Shown here in pieces: positions 54,353 to 64,000 of a DNA stretch of 64,000 bases. The notes under the pieces are model-generated. The model worked only from the letters and a program-made list of their open reading frames with translations, was not told the origin of the DNA and searched no databases. Each line of letters begins with the position of its first letter. Position 1 is the first letter of the stretch. The position numbers and the translations under genes are program-made. This stretch comes from Vandiemenella viatica (taxonomy: Eukaryota > Arthropoda > Insecta > Orthoptera > Morabidae): NCBI GenBank assembly GCA_031002005.1, contig JARYHS010013631.1:69685832-69749831 (forward strand). Direction: 5' to 3'.

Positions 54353-54530
54353 CTAAACTCGTATGCAGCCATCACTGTAGGAAAAGTCGAAACGGGATTC
54401 GTCCGAGAACGCTACGATTTGCCATTCAGCACGCCAATGCCGGCATTCAGACGCCCATTGCTGTAGGTGATTTCTGGTCAATGGAAGCAGACGCAACGAC
54501 ATACGTGCCACCCGTCCAGTTCTCAACCAG
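54353..54530 (-). pseudogene. Tc1-type transposase fragment
   Basis: The minus strand reads MSLRLLPLTRNHLQQWASEC, then RHWRAEWQIVAFSDESRFDF, then SYSDGCIRV. 'HL.QW......W....W..V.FSDESRF' is the segment around the first catalytic aspartate of Tc1 transposases, and here the D is retained. There are no inverted terminal repeats or further domains. It differs from the Tc1 element at 57791-58998. Confidence 0.8.
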
Positions 54531-54844
54531 TTATTCCCACCTAATAACAAAAACAGTAAACTCTTTTCACTCATTTGAGCCAAAATTATTCCATAGGGCT
54601 GAAGTAATAAGCAGTAACGGTACAAAGAAACCTGGGCTTCGAGTCTGAGTAGATAAGAACAACTCTTCATGGGTTATCGTATTTTTTCCATCACGTAAAA
54701 TTTACCTTAACTTTTACATATAAAGTGATCTTAGTTTCCATACATCACATTTGAGCAAACATAGTACAACATGTGTTCGTTTGCGTTCCGTAACTTTTAC
54801 AACGTATCGCATAATTTCTTTTAACACAACATTTTAATCTAGGG
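54531..54844. other. unassigned AT-rich DNA
   Basis: No feature was recognised. Confidence 0.3.
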
Positions 54845-56105
54845 GGATTTAATTTAATTTAATTGCAATGGAGCACACGCTCCGGTGGCAATTTCCCTAC
54901 ACACCCAACTTCCCGCTATCCTTCACTCACCTACATTTGCCCTCTACAAATTTTAACTTTAAATTCTTTTAACGTTTTCGGTAGGTTATTCATCATTCCC
55001 CTTGGTAACTCATTCCAATCCCTGACACCCTTACTTAAAAAAGAAAATCTCCCCACACCCTTGTGCCTGAAATCGAGTGCCAGCTTGTGGTCATGGTCAT
55101 CTTTTCCCTTCCATGAACTACTTTTCATACCTACTGCAATATCTTTCCATGCCTCATCGCCAGTATACGCCCTGTACACTCCCATTACCCTCCTCATCCT
55201 CCTCCTGTCTTGCAATGAATCCCATTCCAGCTCCTATATCATATCTGTCACTGATTGCATTCTGCGATAATTTCCAGAAACAAATCTAGCAGCCCTTCTT
55301 TGCACCTTCTCCAACTCCTGTATTTGATACTCAAAATGTGGGTTCCATACTACACTACCATATTCGAGAAATGGTCTGACCAAAGTTTTGTAACACAATT
55401 CCTTTACTTCTCTCGTGCATCCCCTCATCACTCTCTCCAACAAGTGCAAGATTTTGAAACCTTTTCCTACCACCTGTCCAATGTGTCCTGCCCAGTTAAG
55501 CTTGTTATTAAATGTAATGCCAAGATATTTACATTTCAAGTCTTCAGCAAGCAATTCTTTCCCCACCTTATATTCATAATTAACCTTTTGTTTTTTATTT
55601 GTGTATCTAATAAGGTGACTCTTCTTTGCATTTATCTTCATTCCATGTTCACCAACCCAATTAGATATCCTGTCCAGATCACCCTGCAACTGTTTACAGT
55701 CATCTATCGTTTTGATCCTTTTATACAGCATTATGTCATCTGCAAACAATCTAATTTCATATAGTAAACAATCAACACAATTATTCATTAGAATAATGAA
55801 TAGCAATGGTCCCAATACGCTACCTTGCGGCACTCCCATTTTTACTCCCACTTCCTTTGATACCGCATTTCCTACCCTAACTTTCTGTTTTCTACCTTTT
55901 AAAAATTCTTCTACCCAGCAAATCACTTTCTCATCCACTCCAATAGTTTTTACCTTATTTACTACCATTTTACTCTGTCAAACGCCTTTGAAAGCTCTTG
56001 TGCTACACTATCAATTTGGCCTCCCTTGTCCATTTCATCTGAAATATCTTGCATATATCCCACCAACTGAGATTCGCATGAATATCCTTGCCTGAACCCT
56101 GAATA
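54845..56105 (-). mobile_element. CR1-like LINE copy 4, minus strand, 5'-truncated
   Basis: The 3' end (GGATTTAATTTAATTTAATT, the complement of the (AATTA)n tail) lies at 54845-54864. The element runs up to about 56105, keeping the reverse transcriptase and C-terminus. It is very similar to copy 1. At its 5' edge TGAATATCCTTGCCTG occurs twice within about 20 bp (about 56081 and 56100), a small duplication at the truncation point. Confidence 0.88.
54931..56090 (-). pseudogene. LINE ORF2 3' half (reverse transcriptase and C-terminus), lightly damaged
   Basis: The minus-strand frame 55968-55234 (244 residues) contains FLKGRKQKVRVGNAVSKE, GVPQGSVLGPLLFIILMNN, LFADDIMLYKR and RPFLEYGSVVW. The C-terminal frame 55215-54931 contains RRMRRVMGVYRAYTGDEAW and RHKGVGRFSF to the stop. 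A deletion of 7 bp near 55970 (AFDRVKW in place of AFDRVSHK) and a shift near 55220-55240 break the frame. The upstream end keeps FRQGYSCESQLVGYMQDISD. Confidence 0.88.
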
Positions 56106-57130
56106 TCCTTGCCTGGTCTCCCAGTAAGGCGAATCAGGATTTGAGATTTTGCATTTTCTTTGTTGCCTGTTCACAAAATGCGTATATATAACAAAAACAA
56201 AACAAGCATTTAGAAGTTGCAAATTCATTTACTGATTTATGTTTTTTTTCTGTATATTTATCTGGTATCTCGCGGAAAGAAATGGAGCTTCCAGATTATT
56301 TTGTAGCGGTTTTGCTGCAGAGCTTTTTTTTCTCTTAGAGAGTGCTAAACAAGGATTGAGCAAGTGAAGGAAATGACACACAGTTTAATCAACGCGTCTG
56401 GAATTAGGCCAGCTGGGCATGGAGCTGCTGAACAGAGGGAAAATAAAAACAAAACTAGGATAGACATAGGAAACTGGTTTGGAAAGTTCATACATGGATC
56501 TGCCTTGTGCGAACTATGGCACACGAAATTTATTAAACAATTTAATGATTATCACTCGCAAAAAATAAATACAAGTTTTCTACAATATTCTATGGATTCG
56601 TTTGACATTACAGTTTGGTGTAATTTATGGTATAATCAATGGCACAGGATAAGAACTTTTCAGACCACATGTGGAATTAGTACTAAATATAACTGCAAAA
56701 CAATTTGCAATTTTAATAGAAATAAAGGACAAATGCTCAGATCATTCAACAAGAACGTTTGCAGTATTGTATGACAGGTTCTTCAACGAACTTAAATCAT
56801 CATTTAAAGAAAAGAAAAAAAAAGGAAACTTTTTGTAAAAAGGAGGTAACTATGAAAAGAAGAAAAGCATGGTGCCTTTCCAGGAAGTTCTATGTCACTT
56901 TTAAATCATTTTTTTTATTATTATTCTCCGAGAAACCTTTTCGGTTTGTTGCCTTCGAATAGCACCGTACAGAATTGCTGTACTGCATGTAGGGATTGTA
57001 CACGGAACGCAAACATTTCATTTCAAAACAGGAATTTAGTTTGGAGAATAAAAAGTAATCGTAGAACTAGGGGTTGAACAAGCGGCTTCTCATTCTCAGC
57101 TAAAACAAATAGGCAGCGAACAGTTGCTAC
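56106..57130. other. unassigned AT-rich DNA
   Basis: A 136-codon frame at 56364-56774 has no recognised motif and biased AT-rich composition. I do not call it a gene. Nothing else was recognised. Confidence 0.3.
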
Positions 57131-57208
57131 AGGCAGATAGTGCAGAAGACCTGCAGCAAATTGTGCGGCACAATCCTATCGTGCTGGCCGAGTACCGAAT
57201 GACAAAAA

Positions 57209-57278
57209 CTTCCACCACTACGGAAGTCGAACCAGCGAACTCTATGGTAGGCGCCGGATACCATCATTGTGCCACAAC
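57209..57278 (-). other. tRNA-like sequence, degenerate SINE head candidate
   Basis: The minus strand reads an A box-like TGGCACAATGATGG and, about 30 bp on, a B box-like GGTTCGACTTC. Spacing suits a tRNA head. I could not pair acceptor stems confidently, so this is not called a tRNA gene. Confidence 0.4.
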
Positions 57279-57384
57279 GGCTTGAGCAGTCGAGGGCATA
57301 ATGATATCCATCATTAGTTTCCAACTACGGGTTGGATCTGCTAGGAACATAACCATATGCATCGTTTGCTTGTCAATCCGCCAA

Positions 57385-57705
57385 CTCTCTTATGTCACTG
57401 TTGTTCAGTTAATTTCTTTTCTCTCGGTTCTCTTCCTGACCCCTTTAATCCACCGGTCCTTCGGTCACTCTCTACGACTTTTCTTCTTTAATTTTATTTC
57501 TAACATTTTACTGACAATCGTGTCTCCTCCCATTCTTTTTACATGTCCATACCACTGTAGTCTTGACTTCTCTATCCCATTCTGCAGTAGTATTAGTCGT
57601 ATTCTGCAGTTGTATTAGTGGTCCTGAGGACTTCATAATCCCTTCTGTACTTCGTACTGCCATTTTCTTTCTCTGTCCCTTTTTCCGTTTCCACAACGTG
57701 GAGGA
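57385..57705 (-). pseudogene. probable LINE ORF2 C-terminal fragment (RTE-like)
   Basis: The minus-strand text includes KMAVRSTEGIMKSSGPLIQL, EWDREVKTTVVWTCKKNGRR and NVRNKIKEEKS with stops. The 'W.GH..RM...R'-like stretch in this context resembles the tail of RTE-like ORF2. Evidence is weak and there is no catalytic motif. Confidence 0.35.
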
Positions 57706-57790
57706 GAAAATAACACTTACAGCAGGGGACAGATATAGAAGGGGCTAGACTTGTGTACAATGTTGCAAATACTTATGTATGACCAAGATA

Positions 57791-58998
57791 CACTGAAGAG
57801 CCAAAGAAACTGGTGTAGGCATGTGTATGCAAACACAGAGATATGTAAACACTCAGAGTATGGCGCTGCGGTCAGCAACGCCTATATAAGAAAACAGGTG
57901 TCTGGCGCAGGCGTTAGATCTATTACTGCTGCTACAGTGGCAGGTTATCACGATTTAAGTGAGTTTGTACGAGGTGTTATAGTCGGCGCACGAGAGATGG
58001 GGCACAGCATCTCCGAGGTAGCGATGAGGTGAGGATTTTCCTGCACGACCATTTCACGAGTGCACCCTGAATATCGGGAAATCTCCGACATCACTGCGGC
58101 CGGAAAAAAGTTCCTGCAAGAACGGGACCAACGACGACTGAAGAGAATCGTTCAACGTGACAGAAGTGCAACCATCCGCAAAATTGCTACGGATTTCAGT
58201 GCTGGGTCATCAACATGTGTCAGCCTGCGAACCATTCAACGAAATATCATCGATATGGGCTTTCGGAGCTGAAGGTCCACTCGTGTACCCTAGCTGAGTG
58301 CACGACACAAGACTTTACGCCTCGCCTGGGCCTGCCAACACCGACACCGGACTGTTGATGATTGGAAACATGTTGCCTGGTCTAACGAGTCTCGTTTCCA
58401 ATTGTATTTAGCGGATGGACGTGTACGGGTATGGAGACAACCTCATGAATTCATGGACCCTGCATGTCAGCAGGGGACTGTTCAAGCTGGTGGAGGCTCT
58501 GTAATAGTGTGGGGCGTGTGCAGTTGGAGTGACTTGGGACCCCTGACTCGTATAGATACGACTGTGACAGGTGACACTTACGTATGCATCCTGGCTGATC
58601 ACCTGCATCCATTCATATCCATTATGCTTTCCGACGGACTTCGGAAATTCCAGCAGGACAATGCGACACCCCACACGTCCAGAATTGCTACAGAGTGGCT
58701 CCAAGAACACTCTTTTGAGTTTAAACACCTCCCTCCGCTGGCCACAAAACTCCCCAGACATGAACATTATAGAGCATATCTGGGATGCCTTGTAACGTGC
58801 CGTTCTGAAGACATCTCCACCCCCTCGTACTCTTACGGATTTATGGACAGCCCGGCAGGATACATGGTGTCAGCTCCCTCCAGCACTACTTCAGACATTA
58901 GTCGAGTACATGCCACGTCGTGTTGCAGCACTTCTGCGTGCACGCCGGGGGCCTACACGATATTAGGCAGGTGTACCAGTTTCTTTGGCTCTTCAGTG
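57791..58998 (+). mobile_element. complete Tc1/mariner element, inactive
   Basis: The termini CACTGAAGAGCCAAAGAAAC and GTTTCTTTGGCTCTTCAGTG are perfect inverted repeats over at least 24 bp. TA flanks both sides (57789-57790 and 58999-59000). The length of 1208 bp is typical. One transposase region lies in the centre. The termini are intact, so the element could in principle be moved by a related active transposase. Confidence 0.95.
57960..58796 (+). pseudogene. Tc1-type transposase, broken
   Basis: A DNA-binding region is suggested by SEFVRGVIVGAREMGHSISE and RDRSATIRKIATDF. The catalytic core reads WSNESRFQLYLADGRVRVWR, then GGSVIVWGVCSW, then FQQDNATPHTSRI, then NSPDMNIIEHIWDAL. In a DD34E core the first aspartate is normally SDESRF; here it is N (near 58388). 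The second D (QQDNA) and the final E (IIEHIWD) are present. Stops near 58030, 58270 and 58295, and frameshifts near 58735, kill the frame. Confidence 0.88.
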
Positions 58999-59000
58999 TA

Positions 59001-59435
59001 ATTACGATGAATCAGTCGCACAGTTACTACCGTCATAATTGCTTCTTCTTATCCTGAAGCATGCGAATAAATTGGTCTAGAAGTTGGAGCGTGATGGACC
59101 GGAGCAGCTGCCGTAGCAACGGCCTTATTCCCAGCCTTGGAAACTAATTTTGTTTGTTTTGCTGGAAGACGTGCGTGCTGAATTCCTAACGCGGTCGACC
59201 GAAATAGAACCCGCGCTGTCCAAATAGGAGCACAGACTCCATGCCACAGGGCTACCGAAATAGCCATCTGGGTATCGAACTTAATACAAGATCCAGTTGC
59301 AATCGAATTCCGTAGAGACATGACCTCACACACTGGCCCTACAATACATATACTTTCGAGCCTAGTGTGAAAATTTTTCGGTCTATACATTAGTTTATTT
59401 TATAAATTATCGTGTGTCTTAATGACAACACAAAG
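59001..59435. other. unassigned DNA
   Basis: A 113-codon minus-strand frame (59049-59390) has no recognised motif. Confidence 0.3.
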
Positions 59436-59640
59436 CGTGGTGGGTGAGCGGTAACGCTCTGGTTTCGCATTCGGGAGGACGTGGGTTCGAATCCCTGTCC
59501 AAGCATCCAGATTTGGTATTTCCATGGTTTTATAAACGACCATGGCTGTATTCCTTCCTGTTCCTTGCCTTCAGTCCTTTCCCGTCTTTAATGAACTCGA
59601 CAGCAACGAGGCGTAAAACTAAAAGAAGAAAAAAAGCAGC
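59436..59640 (+). mobile_element. SINE-A, internally deleted
   Basis: The head carries the A box-like GTGGGTGAGCGGTAACG and the B box GGGTTCGAATCCCTG (about 59483). The body starts TTTGGTATTTCCATGGTTTT and then jumps to ACGACCATGGCTGTATTCC, so about 35 bp are missing. The 3' end reads GACAGCAACGAGGCGTAAAA with an A-rich tail. Confidence 0.85.
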
Positions 59641-59644
59641 AATA

Positions 59645-60049
59645 AGTGAATTGGGAGAATGTGGTAATAATCTCGTATTTATTTTTAGTGAGTCATGATA
59701 GCCATATATCAGTAAACTGGAAGTTTCGTAGTTCGTGGTAGATTTCTATCTATGGTAAAGTCTGGAAATTTTTCAAACTACCCTTTTACTTACGTGTTCT
59801 AGCTTACTTAGGGTGCTATAACGTAGTTAGTGCTTTGATATCCACCATAATTGTTGCCATACTTTCTTATTTGTTGCGGTCGCCAACTAATTAACTTTCT
59901 CTGTCGATCTGTCTCATTCCAAATGATTCACCCATTTCTGGTTCTTTAGTCTGCCTAAACCCCGAGACCACGGGCCAAGAAGTATCCCGCCAGCGGATTT
60001 TCAATTGGCCCACAATCTTCAGCGGTCTACAATATGCTAGCTCAAAAAC
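59645..60049. other. unassigned DNA
   Basis: No feature was recognised. Confidence 0.3.
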
Positions 60050-60090
60050 CTCTGCAAAAATCTCATTGATGTTTTTTACTTTGTGATTAT

Positions 60091-60149
<59 letters not shown>

Positions 60150-60195
60150 CTGAGAAGGTCTCGATGATAGTTTTTACTTTTTGATTGTAACTTAG
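60050..60195. repeat. A-run of about 54 bp between duplicated flanks
   Basis: AACCTCTGCAAAAATCTCAT and GTTTTTTACTTTGTGATTAT to the left (60047-60091) recur on the right as AACCTCTGAGAAGGTCTCGA and GTTTTTACTTTTTGATTGT (60145-60190), with a pure A-run from about 60093 to 60146 between them. This could be an old retroposition scar or replication slippage. No element body is present. Confidence 0.7.
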
Positions 60196-60199
60196 ACTG

Positions 60200-60535
60200 T
60201 GTTACTTTTATCTTTGTAATACTTAAATATCTATTGTAACTATATGCAAGTATTACGTGGCCCGAGGCTGTCTTAGAATCGAAATTGTGGGCAATCTCCA
60301 AACTTGGTTGGGCAGCCTTGGCGTATGGCATTGTTGCCCGAGAGACCCTGTAGGTTAGTTCGGCCGCCGGTTGACAGCGTCTTGATTTTCCGCGCATGCG
60401 CCCTCTGTCATGGCTACCCTAACCTAACCTGGAAGTCCTATCAGATGTAGAGGAACTACAGTCTCACGTAGAATCCGTAACCATGTACCGTCCTAGCACA
60501 CTTCACATGAGAAAGCAAAGCTTTGTCAGAGATGA
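60200..60535. other. unassigned DNA
   Basis: Slightly more GC near 60300-60420. No feature was recognised. Confidence 0.3.
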
Positions 60536-60539
60536 AGGT

Positions 60540-60650
60540 CAGTTTTGAAGGCCGTAAAAATTACAGCCGAGATCGGGATTCAAACCGGGACCTTCCGTAT
60601 ATTCCATTCACGGGCATTAACCACCGGACCGAGACTAATTATGTTTAACT
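60540..60650 (-). mobile_element. tRNA-like head of a further SINE family, minus strand
   Basis: On the minus strand GTCTCGGTCCGGTGGTTAAT holds an A box-like part, and CCCGGTTTGAATCCCGATCT contains a B box GGTTTGAATCC about 45 bp later, followed by CGGCTGTAATTTTTACGGCC. The head differs from SINE-A and SINE-B. The end of the element was not determined. Confidence 0.5.
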
Positions 60651-60799
60651 ACTTTTTTATCTTCCTCACTTGGTCTAAGTTTCCGTTTCCTCCCTATCCG
60701 GTTTTATTTTCGGAAGATCGCGCGATATTATTGTTCGTGACGGCGTTTAGGGTATGATAACAGATCAGGAATAGCTCCGTTTTTTACACGCTTTATATT

Positions 60800-61350
60800 A
60801 GCTTGACTTGTATGTATGTATGTATGAATGTAACGGAATTTTACAACTCCATTTTGACCCACTTCCCGATGTCCGAGCTGTTTGAAATTTGGCACACATA
60901 TTAAGAACCGGTGACAATACAATAATTTCATAGCTATATCCTGCTATGCTCATTACTTTGACAGTAACAACAGAAAAATGGTTGAATGTCGTGGAATTTT
61001 GCAATATAATTTTAACCCAATTCCAGATGTCCGAGTTGTTTGAAATTTTGCTCATGTATTGATAACTGATTACAATACAATAATTTCATAGCTATGTCTT
61101 GATATTCTGATTAGGTTGACAGTAAAAACATAAAAATTTTGCACACGTTTTAAGAACAGTTGTCAATACAGTAGTCTCTTAGCAACGTCCTGCTATTCTC
61201 GTTACTCTGACTGTAACAATAGAAAAATGGTTGCCATGTAATGGAATCTTTCATTTCAGTGTTTACCCGCTTCCTGACGTCCGAATCGTTTTAAATTTTG
61301 CACACTTATTAAGAACTGATAAAAATTCAATAATTTCACTCTCACCACGT
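60800..61350 (+). repeat. degenerate tandem repeat, unit about 156 bp
   Basis: Units carry (C/G)ATGTCCGAG(C/T)TGTTTGAAA, AATACAATAATTTCATAGCT and TAACAATAGAAAAATGGTTG. Full anchors lie at about 60868, 61024 and 61275; a partial unit near 61130 lacks the CCGAG part. The left edge has a short (GTAT)n. There is no coding content. It is comparable in style to, but not the same sequence as, the array at 48.4-50.9 kb. Confidence 0.75.
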
Positions 61351-61354
61351 TGTC

Positions 61355-61835
61355 AGTGTATCCTATACTTGATGGGATTACTGAGTTAGGCAAATGCAGC
61401 CGCGACATTAGTGCACAGGTGCGATTCGAGAAATCTTCGTCATTTGGCGGCCACACCCTTCGGAGATTTCCCACCCAATATAGCCATCATCATCATCATC
61501 GTTCTCCAGTTTCCCGGGTGTGATTTAAGAGCCTTGGTTGCTGTAGACGATCGTCTTCTGCTGTCCTCCTATCCAGAAAGGTTTCTCTGTGTGAAGTCGC
61601 TTAAACGTGATGTTGAATAGTAAGTATTCGAAATATTACTTCGTACTATTATAGAAAAGTAGCCTCCTCGTTTACCTTGCTATTGGATCTCTTGTCGAGT
61701 TGACCATTTAATTGTATTTTACTCGTGGGAAATAATAATTAATAATGAAACTACAACTCAAAGAAAAAGAGAGATTGGCGAAGAAAAGGCCAACAGTAAG
61801 AAACATACTTTTAAACTATATGAACTAAAAAGTTA
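61355..61835. other. unassigned DNA with a short (CAT)n
   Basis: A (CAT)n microsatellite lies at about 61484-61500. A 69-codon frame around it is low-complexity chance. Nothing else was recognised. Confidence 0.3.
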
Positions 61836-62321
61836 AAAAATAAAATTGTAGTTTAAAAAACTAAAATCACGCTTTCGTAGTAATGTGAACTAAAAGGTTA
61901 AAAATAATATTTAAATATAAACATTTTGTTTAACAGTGATAGGACGTCCCACAATTCAGGATAAATTAATTTTTTTGAATAAGCTTAAAGTATAAAGTCA
62001 CTGATTACAAAATTAACTTTAATGTTAAAAAAGCGTGGGGTGCGCTCTACATAACTTTTGACAATGACTCTGTCTTTACAAACAGCCAACGACAAAAAAT
62101 ATAAGACAACTGAAATAGCACCCCATGCTTTTTTACATGAAGTTAATTTTGTAATCAGTGACTTTATTCTTTAAGCTTATTCAAAAAAATTAATTTATCC
62201 TGAATTGTGGGACGTCCTATCACTGTTAAACAAAATGTTTATATTTAAATATTATTTTTAACCTTTTAGTTCACATTACTACGAAAGCGTGATTTTAGTT
62301 TTTAAACTACAATTTTATTTT
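61836..62321. mobile_element. palindromic element with about 205-bp arms and a 74-bp loop
   Basis: The left arm (61836-62043) and right arm (62118-62321) are inverted repeats with only scattered differences. For example, TAAAATTGTAGTTTAAAA, CTAAAATCACGCTTTCGTAG, GATAGGACGTCCCACAATTC and AAGTCACTGATTACAAAATT each have complements on the other arm. The loop (62044-62117) has no similarity to the arms. It resembles a long-TIR MITE, but no target duplication was assigned. Transcribed, it would form a hairpin of about 200 bp. Confidence 0.85.
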
Positions 62322-62329
62322 AGAGTCAG

Positions 62330-63055
62330 AGGACTTGTTAGGTTTATCTGATCTGGCTAAAATACGAAGGTGTCCCGTGTTTCATCGCAAGTGTTCAATG
62401 TGCAATGTTTAAACAAAATCTCTTGAGTATGAAGGAACTTATAATTACTAATAGAAGTATTAAACACGGACAGAGATGATCTCGCTGAATATGTGAAGAT
62501 GGCGTAGTAAATAATGTAAGTGACGGAGCAACATTAAACACTCACCCAACGTTGAAAGCAAAGAAAACGCTATTTTCTTTAAAAAATATAAAAGAATCAC
62601 GTTTTTACTTTTAATAGCCTTAACATCAAAGCTGCTGTCAGAATTAAGTTTTTCTTCTCTGGTATTCTGCCGGAAAAGTTCTTCTGTCCACAATGTTTCG
62701 CCAGTAACCTCCACTGCCTTCATCAGGTCAGATGTTATAGTGCAGCTAACACTGCGACAGCACAGCACCGACATACTGTGATTTCTACTTTTAGAGGTTC
62801 CTAATTGAAATGCCCAGTAGTTCCATACAATTTCGAACAGAAATTTTTTATTCCTATTTAAAGTACCATTGACAGTTGAGATCGTACATAGAAGTATTGC
62901 CAGCTGTCTTGGAAACTCGGAAGCTTTGTGCCATTCTTTCTGCGCTTAGAAGATCTTAGAACATCACCTAAGTACAGCAATAAGTACGCGTTCTATGGCG
63001 CTATAAAGATGTAGATTCTGCTCTGTACTGAATACGTACGATGGGATACCCATAA
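62330..63055. other. unassigned AT-rich DNA
   Basis: A 104-codon minus-strand frame at 62460-62774 has no motif. No element was recognised. Confidence 0.3.
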
Positions 63056-63059
63056 AAAA

Positions 63060-64000
63060 AACGAAATTATTTTTTAAAAGCTATTTATTTTGATTTGTTT
63101 TACAAAGCAACCTTATCCCCTTCAAAATACTCTCCGTTACAACTAATACATTTGTCTCACCGGTACTTCCACTGTTCGAAACATTTGCTGTAGTCATCTT
63201 CAGAAATGGCTGACAGCTCCTCCCTCGTTTTCTTCTTGACCTTGTCAAATCGGTGTCCTTTCATGCCCCTTTTCATGCGTGGAAATGAGAAAAAGTCGCA
63301 CGGAGCCAGGTCAAGCGAATAAGGGTCGTGGGGCAGAGGAACCATGCCATTTTTAGCCAAAAACTGCGTAACAGAGACAGCTGTGTGTGCAGGTGCATTG
63401 TCGTGGTGGAAGAACCAGTCTCCTGTCTGCCACAAATCATATTTTTTTTGACGAACACTGTTGCGTAATCTTCTTAAAACTTCAAAATAAAAGGTTTGAT
63501 TGACGGTCTGATGTGGGGGAACAAACTCTGAATGAACTCTGATCCTTTTGGCACCAAAAAAGCAAATGAGCATTGTTTTGACGACATTTTTTTGGACGGG
63601 GTGACAATGACGTCCTCATTTGCTTGACTGTTGCTTTGTTTCTGGGTCGTAATCATAGCGCCATGACTCATCACCAGTAATGACCACTGACAGAAAATCT
63701 GGGTCAATTTCGTGCTGTTGTTTCAAAGTACCACATGTTTAAACTCGATGTTCTTTATGATTGTCAGCCAGAGCCCGAGGAACAAACTTGGCAGCAACCT
63801 TTTCATTCCAGAATCTTCGGTTAAAATTCGCTGAACCGAGCTCCAAGATAACCCACTAATCTCTGACAGTTAATCAATTGTTTGTCGACGGTATGAGAGC
63901 ACAAGCTCTCGAATTTTTTCTACATTTTCGTCGATTCGGGTAGTTGATGGACGTCCAGAACGAGGTTTGTCATCAATCGACATGTCGCCATTTTTAAACC
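63060..64000 (-). mobile_element. mariner element, minus strand, running off the window
   Basis: The 3' end lies near 63060 in A/T-rich sequence. The transposase region reads from 63157 to the window edge and its 5' part lies beyond 64000, so the other terminus is not visible. It is a different lineage from the elements at 29252 and 57791. Confidence 0.85.
63157..64000 (-). pseudogene. mariner (DD34D-type) transposase, partial, frameshifted
   Basis: From the window edge the minus strand gives FKNGDMSIDDKPRSGRPSTT, then RIDENVEKIRELV (helix-turn-helix region with the GRPS hook). It continues QRILTEDSGMKR and VVITGDESWRYDYDPETKQ, where D of GDESW is the first catalytic residue. The frame 63573-63157 then gives HSEFVPPHQTVNQTFYFEVL, HHDNAPAHTA (second D) and YSLDLAPCDFFSFPRMKRGM (third D), ending near FEQWKYR. 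A stop in the linker and frameshifts near 63575 and 63750 disrupt it. All three catalytic aspartates are still present, so it is a fairly recent casualty. Confidence 0.9.

Noticed and set aside
56364..56774. 136-codon open frame on the plus strand
   Set aside because: No motif, low-complexity AT-biased codons, and no promoter or splice context that I could support.

Overview
The window looks like repeat-saturated, AT-rich intergenic DNA from a nuclear animal genome, most likely an arthropod and probably a large-genome insect. The reasons are the mixture of CR1-like and Jockey-like non-LTR retrotransposons, Tc1/mariner, hAT-like and Harbinger-like DNA transposons, and two abundant tRNA-derived SINE families. 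I saw no bacterial-type operons, no rRNA, no functional tRNA gene, and no convincing host protein-coding gene or exon. The species call is inference. Almost everything nameable is a transposable element, usually broken.

Layout. 0-7 kb: two SINE-A copies in opposite orientation, a CR1-like LINE (copy 1, 2.3-5.5 kb) with a lightly damaged ORF2, then a hAT-like element carrying a nested mariner-type MITE with 163-bp inverted repeats. 7.6-15.6 kb: two diverged inverted copies of an unnamed repeat (called X here). Copy 2 is split by an apparently full-length second LINE (10.55-15.14 kb). That LINE has 5'UTR tandem repeats, an ORF1 with an esterase-like domain, and an ORF2 interrupted by a 210-bp MITE. 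15.6-28 kb: scattered SINEs, LINE scraps, a hAT-like MITE and long unassigned AT-rich stretches.

28.5-31.2 kb: a nested stack of a hAT-like element, a mariner-like element and SINE-B copies. 32-39 kb: short TIR elements with 3-bp target duplications (families H1 and H2), an element with GTGTGACG termini, a local duplication and a Harbinger transposase relic. 39.4-41.2 kb (minus strand): an intact 500-residue zinc-knuckle gag ORF with no recognisable ORF2. 43.1-51.4 kb: a LINE 3' scrap, then CR1-like copy 2, which is split by about 3.75 kb of later material (truncated SINE, palindromic element, minisatellite-like array, H1 insertion). 52-56 kb: SINEs, an H2 copy and two minus-strand CR1-like copies. 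57-64 kb: a complete but dead Tc1 element, a long A-run with duplicated flanks, a second tandem array, a 200-bp-arm palindrome and a mariner that runs off the window edge.

The elements do not form a pathway. The readable story is insertion history, and target-site duplications, empty-site comparisons and nesting give a relative order in several places. I did not find an undescribed biochemical system. The most distinctive signals are the paralogous empty site of the full-length LINE, the SINE-like body inside that LINE's 3'UTR, the gag-only intact ORF, the non-TWA 3-bp duplications of family H1, and two long palindromes.
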